Below are positions 31,273 to 38,620 of a stretch of DNA of 38,620 bases, in pieces; position 1 is the first letter of the stretch, and every line of letters starts with the position of its first letter. The stretch is from Halioglobus sp. (GTDB lineage: Bacteria; Pseudomonadota; Gammaproteobacteria; Pseudomonadales; Halieaceae). Below the pieces are notes generated by a model. The model had not been told where the DNA came from and made no database searches. It saw nothing but the letters and a program-made list of their open reading frames with translations. The stretch is taken from assembly GCA_020443325.1 (NCBI GenBank), contig JAGRIK010000130.1:1-38620 (forward strand), read 5' to 3'. The translations under genes and the position numbers were made by a program.

Positions 31273-32751
31273 ATGAACATCGCGCTGAAGCAGGAACTGC
31301 CGCACAAACCCCGCATACTCCCCCGCTGTGAATTGCCAGGCTACGAGACCCTGTTCGATGAGCGTTCGTACTGGGTTGATGCAGACCGGATCACCGGAGA
31401 GATACCAGCCGCCCTGGAAGGCACCTTGTTTTACAACTGCCCCGGACGCAACAAAATCGGCAATCAACAGTACGGCCACTGGTTTGATGGCGATGGCATG
31501 ATCAGTGCTGTGACCATAAAGGGCGGGCGCGTCCACTACAAGAATCGGTACGTGCGCACGCCAAAGTATGTCAACGAGACAGCCGCACAGAAAATCCTGT
31601 ATCGCGGCGTGGGCACACAAATCCCCGGCGGCCCGCTGAAGAATATGTTTCGCGCGCCGGGTAACGCCGCCAATACCAGCGTCATCCTGCACGGCGGCAA
31701 ACTGTTGGCATTGTGGGAAGGCGGTAAGCCCTGGGAGCTGAACCCCGCCACGCTGGAAACGGTAGGCGAATACGATTACGAACGCGGCTTGTCCGCGATG
31801 CAGCCCTTCAGCGCCCATCCGCGAGTCGACCCGCTCACGGGGGACCTGTATAACTTCGGGGTATTCGGTGTGCCCAGGCCCAAGCTGCATTTTTACAAGA
31901 TTGATCCCAATGGCGAAATGGTTGCGAACACGTCCCAGTATGTAGGCGACTACTCGATGTGCCATGATTTCGCGATAACCGGGAAGTACGCGATATTCAT
32001 CCTGTGTCCGGCCTTTATGCGCACACCCTTCAAATTCCTGCTGGGCATGCGCAGCATCTTCGAATCCATCGAGTTCGATAACAGCGAGAAGACCAAGGTA
32101 ATCGTACTCGAGTTGGCAACCGCCAAAATCGTCGGGGAGTACAAATTCGACTGCTTTTTTGGTTTCCACCTGGGCAATGCTCGCGAGAACGGCGACGAGA
32201 TTTCTGTCGATGCCCTGTGTGTGGACAACATGGATGTCATGGGCGGGTTATCGGATGTCTTTATGGAGCGCGGCGATGACTTCCAGTTCCTGGCCAACGG
32301 TGCCCGGCTCAACCGCTTCACCCTGAACCTCGCGACAGGACAGAGCAGCAAGGAACTGGTAGCGGGTTCCATAGCGGGAGAATTTCCAGCTTGGAATCCC
32401 GGCGTCACCGGGCGCGACAACCGGTATACCTGGTTGGCTACCATCTTTGAGAATGGCACCCCCTACAGCTTTAATGCGTTCCAGAAAGTCGACCACCAGA
32501 CCGGAGAGCTCAAGGTTCACGATTTTGGCGAGGGTCGGTTTACGTCAGAACCCAACTTCATCCCTGCCAGGGAGGGGACGTCAGAGGACGACGGCTACCT
32601 CATATCCATTGTCTACAACCACACACGCCAGAAGAGTGAGGTAGTAATTCTCGACGCGGGGGACATGCAGCGTGAAATGGCAGTCATCCCCCTGGAGCAC
32701 CATGTCCCTTTCGGTTTTCATGGGAATTTTTACAAACAGACATTCGAGTAG
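31273..32751 (+). CDS. carotenoid-cleavage-oxygenase (RPE65/ACO-like) family dioxygenase
   Basis: A 492-residue seven-bladed propeller non-heme iron dioxygenase. All four iron-ligand histidines are seen in context: H182 (FSAHPRVDP), H231 (SMCHDFAIT), H299 (GFHLGNA) and H483 (PFGFHGNF), near the positions of cyanobacterial apocarotenoid oxygenase. HWFDGDGM (69-76) and the ITGEIPAALEGTLFYNCPGR N-terminal region are family marks. Members cleave C=C bonds in carotenoids, apocarotenoids, stilbenes or phenylpropenes. It converges on the P450/Rieske operon with 28 bp between stop codons, so all three may act on one substrate. No carotenoid genes are nearby, so a stilbene- or isoeugenol-type substrate is as likely. 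Confidence 0.92.
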   Translation: MNIALKQELPHKPRILPRCELPGYETLFDERSYWVDADRITGEIPAALEGTLFYNCPGRNKIGNQQYGHWFDGDGMISAVTIKGGRVHYKNRYVRTPKYVNETAAQKILYRGVGTQIPGGPLKNMFRAPGNAANTSVILHGGKLLALWEGGKPWELNPATLETVGEYDYERGLSAMQPFSAHPRVDPLTGDLYNFGVFGVPRPKLHFYKIDPNGEMVANTSQYVGDYSMCHDFAITGKYAIFILCPAFMRTPFKFLLGMRSIFESIEFDNSEKTKVIVLELATAKIVGEYKFDCFFGFHLGNARENGDEISVDALCVDNMDVMGGLSDVFMERGDDFQFLANGARLNRFTLNLATGQSSKELVAGSIAGEFPAWNPGVTGRDNRYTWLATIFENGTPYSFNAFQKVDHQTGELKVHDFGEGRFTSEPNFIPAREGTSEDDGYLISIVYNHTRQKSEVVILDAGDMQREMAVIPLEHHVPFGFHGNFYKQTFE

Positions 32752-32779
32752 CCGCGAGCCGCGTACTCTCACAGCAATT

Positions 32780-34036
32780 TCAGATACTGCGTTTGTCGAA
32801 GCTGATGTGTAACGCCTTGAGCCCGCGCAGCACAATATTCGGCCAGTAAGTCAGGTCGCTCTTCTCTTCCACCAGCTGAATGTTGTCCAGGCGTGACAGG
32901 AGCGCGGTGAACGCGACGTTCATTTCCTTGCGGGCCAGCATCGCGCCGGGGCAAAAGTGGATACCCTGGCCAAACGCGATATGGTCGTCGGCATTGCTCC
33001 GGTCGATATCGATGGCATTGGGGTGGTCAAACAGCTGGCGATCGCGGTTGGCCGCGTGGTAGCGCAACATCAGCAGCGAATCTTTCGGAATGGGCACGCC
33101 GTGGATTTCACTGTCTTTTTTTACAACCCGCCACATTCCCGCACTCGGCGATTCCATGCGCAGTATCTCCTCCACCGCGTTTGGAATTTTCTCTGGGTGC
33201 AGCTGCAGGTCTTTCATCTGCTCGGGGTTCTGTATCAGGCTCAGCATGCCGCCGGTAATAGCGGACGTCGTGGTCTCGTTGCCTGCCACCATTAATTGCT
33301 GCAGCACGCTCTGCAGTTCTTCCATGTTGAGCAGGCGAACTTCACCGTTGTCAGGATCTTCGATCGTGGTGACCACAAGATCCGAGATCATGTCATCGGC
33401 GGGCTCATTTCTGCGCTGTTCACACATGTTCGCAAAGTACATCTGGAAGGCGACAATGTTGTGGGCATCCTCTACCTGCTCTTCCGGTGTCGCCATCTGG
33501 CTCAGGCGGCGTGCGAATGAGTCTGACCAGCGCTTGAATTCCTTCAGGTCCTCGCGTGGGACACCGAGCTGGTCGGCAATGACATACACTGGCAGTGGCG
33601 TGGTGAACTCGTGAATGAAATCGCACTCGCCGCGCTCAATAAAATTGTCGATCAACTCATGCACGATAGCGGTCATATAGTCTTCCATCGCATCGACGCG
33701 CTTGGCATTGAACACCTTGTTGACCAGGGTGCGATAGGTCTTGTGGCGCGGTGGGTCAGCCGTAATCATCGTATCAACCGGCTGCCATGCCTTCGCGTAG
33801 ATAGCGGTAACCTCCGGCGCGGGCTCAGGCCCTTTCAGCAGGTGATTGAAGTTGTTGGAGTAAGTCTGCGTATCCTTCAGCAGCTGCTTGATATCCGCGT
33901 GCCGGCTCACCATATAGATATTGGTGCCGGGCAAGTGGTATACCGGCGCCTGTTCCTGCAGCACCTGGTAAAAGTCGTAGGGGCAGTTGAGTACGTTTTC
34001 GTCAAAGAAATTGAAATCTGCGGGACACTTGCTCAT
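32780..34036 (-). CDS. cytochrome P450
   Basis: A 418-residue soluble bacterial P450. I-helix AGNETTTS (251-258), K-helix E290-x-x-R293 (EEILRMESP) and the heme-binding loop FGQGIHFCPG with the thiolate ligand C362 are all present. Type and length fit the class I P450s fed by a ferredoxin and reductase, neither of which is encoded here. It starts 36 bp after the Rieske dioxygenase stop on the same strand, so the two are probably one operon. Substrate unknown; related marine enzymes hydroxylate steroids, terpenes or alkyl chains. Confidence 0.95.
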   Translation of the reverse strand: MSKCPADFNFFDENVLNCPYDFYQVLQEQAPVYHLPGTNIYMVSRHADIKQLLKDTQTYSNNFNHLLKGPEPAPEVTAIYAKAWQPVDTMITADPPRHKTYRTLVNKVFNAKRVDAMEDYMTAIVHELIDNFIERGECDFIHEFTTPLPVYVIADQLGVPREDLKEFKRWSDSFARRLSQMATPEEQVEDAHNIVAFQMYFANMCEQRRNEPADDMISDLVVTTIEDPDNGEVRLLNMEELQSVLQQLMVAGNETTTSAITGGMLSLIQNPEQMKDLQLHPEKIPNAVEEILRMESPSAGMWRVVKKDSEIHGVPIPKDSLLMLRYHAANRDRQLFDHPNAIDIDRSNADDHIAFGQGIHFCPGAMLARKEMNVAFTALLSRLDNIQLVEEKSDLTYWPNIVLRGLKALHISFDKRSI

Positions 34037-34071
34037 GTTGTTTCGCCTGTCTTTTGGTCGGTAGTAGAAAA

Positions 34072-35466
34072 CTAGATTTCACCGTTGATGTATTTGTCGA
34101 GCGTCTGGTGGAAGTGGCGTATACGCACTTCGTGGTAATTGGCCAGTACCAGCTCGCGGGATCTGACGTTGTGCAGCCCTTTCTGAATCTTCGGCATGTT
34201 GAACAGGTCCTGGTCGAAGATTGTGCCAAGGCTTTCACCCAGTTCAGGCGCCTGGCTGAACAACTCGTTCTCGCCCATGCGTCGCACCGGCACATCCTTT
34301 GGCCGCTCCGCGCCTGTTGGCAATTGCACGATCACGATAATCTCCATCAGCGCGGTCTGGTGGTCATCGCCATTGGGGCGAAAGCGGTAAGTGATATTCG
34401 GGTGAAACCCGGCCCAGGGCGCGAAGTTTGGAAAGATGGAATAGAGAATCGAATCCATCCGCTCCGAATTGGTGGCGAAGCTGGCCAGTTCGCGGTCGTG
34501 GTTGGCGCTGAATTCCTCGGAGTTCAACTGGCCGATATATTCCCTGGCGCTCATCCCCTCTGGCACCAGCGCGTGCGTCGGTCTGGCAACCATCGCAGAG
34601 ACGCCCAGCATGGTATCGACGACATCCTGGTCGGTGACATCTTTCAAGTGGAAACTGGGAACCCCCAGTGCGGTGATGGTGCGGCTGATATGATCGCCCC
34701 AGACATCGTACTGGGAATCCGCGTCCTCCGTGTACGGCAGTATCTGCGGGTGAGTGGCGATGGCATGGTAGGACTCGATAAAGGCCTCCCAGCCGATCTT
34801 CCAGTTGCAGGGAATCACCTTTTCCACATGGACCGCTTTATAGCCGTTCTCGGGCTTCCAGCGTTCAAAGTGACCGGGCAGCACACCCAGGTAGTCGAGC
34901 AGCGACGGGGCTTGCAGGTCCATGTTGATGAAAACCCACCCACCCCAGGTATCGACCCGAACCTCCGTCAGGCCGAATTCATCGTCCTTGATATGGGAGA
35001 AATCCCATTTACACGGCGCCCATTTGAAATCCCCCTCCAGGCTCCAGGTAAACGCATGGTAGGGACAGCGAAACTTCTCGTAGTTGCCGTTTTCGTCCAC
35101 CAGCTGCCTGCCGCGGTGCAAACACGCATTCTGGAAGGCCTTAAGTGTGCCCGCCTGGGTGCGTGTCACGATGATTGAGAACCGGGTTATGTCATAGACA
35201 TGCGTATCTCCGGGCGCAGCCACCTCGGTTTCACGGCAAACCGCCTGCCAGGTGCGCTGCCAGACGTGCTCAACTTCCTTTTCGTGAAACTCGCGTGACA
35301 GGTAGCGGTCTACCGAGAGATTCTCTGATCCGAGGTAGGGGTTGGTGTTCTCCCGCAGGAAGTCCGGCACCGGGTTTACCTCCTGGTCGAGAAGGTCTTG
35401 GTAAGACGGCCCCGGTGAACGGGCACCAGAATGCGCAGGGGGGTTGTTGCCGGTGTTGCTGGTCAT
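34072..35466 (-). CDS. Rieske aromatic-ring-hydroxylating dioxygenase, alpha subunit-like
   Basis: A 464-residue Rieske oxygenase. [2Fe-2S] ligands are C115-x-H117 and C134-x2-H137 (NACLHRGRQ, RCPYHAFTW). The mononuclear iron site is NWKIGWEAFIESYHAIATHP with H234 and H239. The E231-x-x-H234-x4-H239 arrangement is that of ring-hydroxylating alpha subunits. No beta subunit, ferredoxin or reductase gene is adjacent, so it may be an alpha-only (alpha-3) enzyme. ATG 35466 is chosen because GGAGAG (35475-35480) lies 8 nt upstream; the open frame runs 18 codons further without support. It leads the Rieske-P450 operon. Confidence 0.93.
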   Translation of the reverse strand: MTSNTGNNPPAHSGARSPGPSYQDLLDQEVNPVPDFLRENTNPYLGSENLSVDRYLSREFHEKEVEHVWQRTWQAVCRETEVAAPGDTHVYDITRFSIIVTRTQAGTLKAFQNACLHRGRQLVDENGNYEKFRCPYHAFTWSLEGDFKWAPCKWDFSHIKDDEFGLTEVRVDTWGGWVFINMDLQAPSLLDYLGVLPGHFERWKPENGYKAVHVEKVIPCNWKIGWEAFIESYHAIATHPQILPYTEDADSQYDVWGDHISRTITALGVPSFHLKDVTDQDVVDTMLGVSAMVARPTHALVPEGMSAREYIGQLNSEEFSANHDRELASFATNSERMDSILYSIFPNFAPWAGFHPNITYRFRPNGDDHQTALMEIIVIVQLPTGAERPKDVPVRRMGENELFSQAPELGESLGTIFDQDLFNMPKIQKGLHNVRSRELVLANYHEVRIRHFHQTLDKYINGEI

Positions 35467-35557
35467 GATGATTGCTCTCCGGGGGCAGCCGATCGGGCGA
35501 CAGCGGGTGCTCACCGCCAATTACAAACAAGCATGACTGTTTTATTGTTAAAAAAAC

Positions 35558-35571
35558 TTGATGCAGATCAA
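35558..35571. promoter_or_regulatory. FNR/CRP-family palindrome upstream of the Rieske-P450 operon
   Basis: TTGAT-GCAG-ATCAA matches exactly the FNR/Anr/Dnr consensus TTGAT-N4-ATCAA. Its centre lies about 98 bp before the Rieske ATG. CATGCT on the minus strand (35535-35530) sits where the -10 box would fall if the site were centred at -41.5, the class II activator position. Alternatively, with its A and T tracts (35551-35556 and 35572-35576) it could act as a weak, AT-only terminator hairpin for the Na/Pi cotransporter gene that ends at 35576. Confidence 0.5.
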
Positions 35572-35575
35572 TTTT

Positions 35576-37198
35576 TTACGTTTGTTCACTGCCCCGCTCT
35601 GATGGACTCTTTCCGTTAACGCCACCGGCAACCGCCAGAGCGGCGAAGTTCACCAGCTTATCCGTCAGCCTCCGGGAGAAGGTCACGAAATTCGAGAGAA
35701 TTCCGGCGTCCTCTCTTTCTGATTTCGCCAGCAGTTTCAGCAGGTCGCGATTGGCATCATCCATCGCCTCTCGCAGTTCCCCCACGCGTGCGGACAGATT
35801 CGGTGGACGGTTCTCCAGCATGGCCGAATGGATCTCGTCGAACAACTCAAGCGTCGCGCTGGAGAGCTTTCTTACAATCAGGATGAGATCGCTTCCCAGT
35901 TCAATGTAATACCTGTCGATCACTTTTTTAGTGGTAAACAAATCTTCAATTGAATCGTGAACCTGGAAAAGATAATCGTACAGCGTGATGATCTTCAGCA
36001 TTTCCCTGGACTGCTGCTCGTCCGTGACGGTAGTTACAACATTCGAGAAATAGCCCAGGTACTCATCGTGTATAAAATTCAGGTAGTCAATGCGTTTCGA
36101 TGAAGCGTCAAACACATTTCGGTAATTGGATTCGATAGACAGGGTGACAAGGTTGTAGTTTTCCTGAAGGAACTCCAGCAGCGGAGCAATATTCTTATCC
36201 ATCGTTTCCCGGGTATTCTCGTAGCGGTCCTCCCGCTCTACGACTGGAATCGCAAGGCGTTCAAAATCCATTTTTCCCTGGCCGAGCAATAAATCGATAA
36301 ATCGCGCAAACGGGTTTATGAAGATGATGAAAAGCACGCCGGTCAATACGTTAAAGGCCATATGGAAATTGGCGAGCACAATCGCAGGGCTTGTGCCCAG
36401 TCTATCCAGATGCTGCCCGAACAACAGGAACAGGGGCAGGAATACAATTACGCCGCCAATATTGAATAACAGGTGGCTAAGCGCTGTTTTCTTTGCGGCA
36501 ATATCCATATTGAAAATGGCTATCAACGCCGTGGCCGAGGTGCCGATATTGGCACCCATAATCAGTGGGATGGCATTTTCGACCCCCATTAAACCCTGCT
36601 GCGTAAAGATGATGGCCAGCCCGGTCGTCACCGAACTCGACTGCACCAGCGCGGTAAAAAGGCAACCCAGCAGTATGGCGTACAGCGGGTTCTGCGGTTG
36701 CGTCAGGTAGCCGATAAGCACCGGGTCGTTCTGCAACGGCTGCAGCGAAGACGAGATCAAATTCAGGGAAAAGAACACAAAACCAAAATAGAAAATGGAC
36801 TTCCCGAAGATGGCATAGCGCGAGTGCACGAGAGAGAGAAAAAAGCCAGCGACAATCAGCACCGGTGCAAATGACGTGAGTTTGAAGGCCACCAGCTGCG
36901 CCGTGACCGTAGTACCAATATTGGATCCGAACACGATTCCAATGCTGTTTTTGAATGACAGTACACCGGCGTTTACCAGCCCGATGGCAATCACAGACGT
37001 CGCTGAACTCGACTGAATGATCGCAGTCACCGCCGCGCCGATAAGCAATCCCACTACCGGGATGTCCGTTGCTTTTGCGAGTGCTTTCCTGAATTTCTCA
37101 CCCGCCAGCGTTTCAACTTCTTTGGAAAAGTTCTGCAAGCCGAATATGAACAGGATCACGGCCGTCAACCCGGCAGTGAATATGTGGAGGTGTTCCAT
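35576..37198 (-). CDS. Na+/phosphate cotransporter (NptA/YjbB family) with PhoU-like C-terminus
   Basis: A 540-residue protein. The membrane part (1-310) holds the inverted repeat typical of type II Na/Pi transporters: Q62-S-S-S (IIQSSSATS) with GSNIGTT (91-97), and Q186-S-S-S (LVQSSSVTT) with GANIGTS (215-221). Residues about 340-525 are helical and PhoU-like (repeated bundles with NYRNVFDASSKRIDYLNFIH and HSAMLENRPPNLSARVGELR). It exports or imports phosphate in symport with Na+. It is divergent from the L,D-transpeptidase. Its 3' end abuts the FNR-like palindrome. Confidence 0.93.
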   Translation of the reverse strand: MEHLHIFTAGLTAVILFIFGLQNFSKEVETLAGEKFRKALAKATDIPVVGLLIGAAVTAIIQSSSATSVIAIGLVNAGVLSFKNSIGIVFGSNIGTTVTAQLVAFKLTSFAPVLIVAGFFLSLVHSRYAIFGKSIFYFGFVFFSLNLISSSLQPLQNDPVLIGYLTQPQNPLYAILLGCLFTALVQSSSVTTGLAIIFTQQGLMGVENAIPLIMGANIGTSATALIAIFNMDIAAKKTALSHLLFNIGGVIVFLPLFLLFGQHLDRLGTSPAIVLANFHMAFNVLTGVLFIIFINPFARFIDLLLGQGKMDFERLAIPVVEREDRYENTRETMDKNIAPLLEFLQENYNLVTLSIESNYRNVFDASSKRIDYLNFIHDEYLGYFSNVVTTVTDEQQSREMLKIITLYDYLFQVHDSIEDLFTTKKVIDRYYIELGSDLILIVRKLSSATLELFDEIHSAMLENRPPNLSARVGELREAMDDANRDLLKLLAKSEREDAGILSNFVTFSRRLTDKLVNFAALAVAGGVNGKSPSERGSEQT

Positions 37199-37427
37199 AG
37201 CAATCAGGCCCTGAGTGGCAATCTACCCGTCCCGCGTGGGTGACAAACAGCTGCTGTCTTTAATAACTCAATGCAGTGTAGAACCTGCGCGCAACGAGCG
37301 TCAAAGTGGAATCCGGCTCATTCTTTGGCATTAATCGCAACAACGATGCGATTTTCACGCCCGACATATACAATCCACACCACGGGGGCCGTACGTCTTC
37401 AAAAAGTTATAGTCTGGAAGGGGCAAA

Positions 37428-38620
37428 GTGATTAGATCTGTATACCGGCGATATACCCAAGATATCAGGCTGGCACACGCGCTGTGTCTCTGCGCCCTGT
37501 TACTGCTGCCATTGCAGGGACGCGCCGAGGAGTCACTGGAATCACTGTTGCAGCAGCTCGCTGCCCAGGGCCAGATTCAGATTGCCGGTGAGACGATATA
37601 CGACCTGCCGGTTACACAATCGATTTATGCCGGGGAACACTATACCGCGGCCTGGACAAACCCCATCGCCCTTAACGAACTGTCAGCCGCTATCTACGAG
37701 GCCGAGCGAGAGGGTATGAACCCCGACGATTACCACCAACGCCAGGTGCAGGGCCTGCTGGACGGAACGCTTGTGCTCGATAGCAGTGCGCGCGACCTCC
37801 TGTTAACAGACGCGCTGGTGCGGCTCACCTATCACTATGCCTTTGGCAAGGTCGACCCCAAAGAATACGTCTCCTCGTGGAATTTCGACCGCAAACTGCC
37901 GCAAATAGACCCGGTGGAATGGGCGCAGCGTGTCGTCAGCAACGGGGGCATCCTCTCGGGGCTCGAGCAATTGAAGCCTACCGGCCCAATGTACAAGCAA
38001 CTGGTGGGGGCACTGGAGAAATACCGCAAGATCGCCGCAGCGGGCGGGTGGCCTACCGTCGATCCCGGTCCCACATTGCACCCCGGCGATAGCGGCCCGC
38101 GTGTGATCCAGCTGCGCCAACGCCTGCTGGTAGAAGGCGACCTGGCCGCAGGGGAAAACACCCAATCGCCCCTGTTCGATGACGGCCTCAAGCGAGCCAC
38201 AGTGCGCTTTCAACGGCGCCAGCACCTGGATGCCGACGGCGTGGTCGGCAAAAAGACCCTGGCAGCCCTGAACGTACCGGTGGAACGACGTATTGGCCAG
38301 ATTCGGGTTAACCTGGAACGCTCCCGCGTACTGCAGGACATACCGGGCACAGCAGTGGTCGTTGACATAGCCGGATTCGAGGTCTCTATGTACCGCGATG
38401 GCCAGCGCCTGCTGCGCAGCCGGGCACAGGTGGGCCGCCCCTTCCGCAGCACCCCGACATTTCGGGACCGTATCACCTACATCGAGTTCAACCCGACCTG
38501 GACTGTCCCCCCCACTATCCTCAAGAAGGATACATTGCCCGCGATTAAACGCGATCCCGGGTATCTGCAAAGCAAGAATATGCAGGTGCTGACAAGGGAG
38601 GGAAAAGTGGTGGACCCGTC
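37428..38620 (+). CDS. L,D-transpeptidase, YcbB/LdtD-like (partial, runs off the window)
   Basis: An open frame from GTG 37428 (GGAAGGGG at 37416-37423 just upstream) to the window end, at least 397 codons. Residues 15-32 are a signal/anchor segment. Residues 60-200 match the helical scaffold domain of YcbB (AIYEAEREGMNPDDYH, LTYHYAFGKVDP). 219-282 is a peptidoglycan-binding domain 1 (LHPGDSGPRVIQLRQRL, VRFQRRQHLDADGVVGKKTL). The YkuD catalytic domain begins near 308 and shows the family mark FNPTWTVPPTIL. The catalytic SxxxxGC region would lie beyond the window. The enzyme makes 3-3 peptidoglycan crosslinks in the periplasm. Confidence 0.9.
   Translation, partial: MIRSVYRRYTQDIRLAHALCLCALLLLPLQGRAEESLESLLQQLAAQGQIQIAGETIYDLPVTQSIYAGEHYTAAWTNPIALNELSAAIYEAEREGMNPDDYHQRQVQGLLDGTLVLDSSARDLLLTDALVRLTYHYAFGKVDPKEYVSSWNFDRKLPQIDPVEWAQRVVSNGGILSGLEQLKPTGPMYKQLVGALEKYRKIAAAGGWPTVDPGPTLHPGDSGPRVIQLRQRLLVEGDLAAGENTQSPLFDDGLKRATVRFQRRQHLDADGVVGKKTLAALNVPVERRIGQIRVNLERSRVLQDIPGTAVVVDIAGFEVSMYRDGQRLLRSRAQVGRPFRSTPTFRDRITYIEFNPTWTVPPTILKKDTLPAIKRDPGYLQSKNMQVLTREGKVVDP

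Noticed and set aside
31084..32169. 361-codon minus-strand open frame
   Set aside because: Antisense to the carotenoid-oxygenase-like gene, whose iron ligands are all in place; the minus product shows no motif.
34054..35178. 374-codon plus-strand open frame
   Set aside because: Antisense to the Rieske dioxygenase; a typical high-GC shadow frame.
1..38620. tRNA, rRNA, CRISPR array or intact IS element
   Set aside because: No regularly spaced repeats, transposase of full length, or recognisable RNA gene sequence was found by eye.

Overview
The window looks like chromosome of a free-living, aerobic, probably marine gammaproteobacterium. The gene content (TonB-dependent receptor, several outer-membrane lipoproteins, Rieske oxygenases, cytochrome P450, carotenoid-cleavage-type oxygenase, MpaB-like oxygenase, FtnA-type ferritin, YcbB-type L,D-transpeptidase) and the fairly high GC fit the Halieaceae/Spongiibacteraceae lineages. 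That placement is inferred from gene content and memory, not from a marker gene. I see no rRNA, tRNA, CRISPR array, intact insertion sequence or prophage.

Layout. 1-6.0 kb: a small secreted beta-rich protein, a sodium:solute symporter, a Rieske oxygenase and a divergently transcribed TonB receptor. 6.0-7.9 kb: a lipoprotein gene bracketed by two nearly identical long perfect hairpins. 8-10.2 kb: a DUF3820 protein, a lipoprotein alpha/beta hydrolase and a DUF2846 lipoprotein. 10.3-13.2 kb: a D-aminoacylase-type amidohydrolase divergent from an AraC-family regulator, with a direct repeat between them. 13.4-15 kb: ferritin and a zinc-type CDF exporter. 15.5-18.8 kb: a large cobalamin-binding radical SAM enzyme with two N-terminal winged-helix-like segments, converging on an unknown membrane protein. 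19-24.4 kb: an endoglycoceramidase-like GH5 lipoprotein, a luciferase-family flavin enzyme with an MpaB-like oxygenase, an LpqC-like esterase lipoprotein and a small membrane protein. 24.6-30 kb: a 42-residue secreted peptide gene, a Tat-exported class V aminotransferase, a DUF3300/DUF2950 pair, a membrane protein and a DUF3127 protein with an SSB-like acidic tail. 30-31.2 kb: a decayed patch holding a ParE-type toxin cut by an amber codon, its antitoxin and a possible second antitoxin remnant. 31.3-35.5 kb: an oxidative cluster (RPE65-like oxygenase, P450, Rieske dioxygenase alpha subunit) preceded by an exact TTGAT-N4-ATCAA palindrome. 35.6-38.6 kb: a Na/Pi cotransporter with a PhoU-like tail and a partial L,D-transpeptidase running off the window.

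The strongest candidates for something undescribed are: the tandem-domain B12 radical SAM enzyme without a recognisable substrate; the paired 27-28 bp hairpins around a lipoprotein gene; the strong-RBS 42-residue secreted peptide; the amber-interrupted ParE toxin; and the three-oxygenase cluster under a possible FNR-type site. Several lipoproteins of unrelated fold also begin, after the lipid-modified Cys, with the same Ser-Asp motif.
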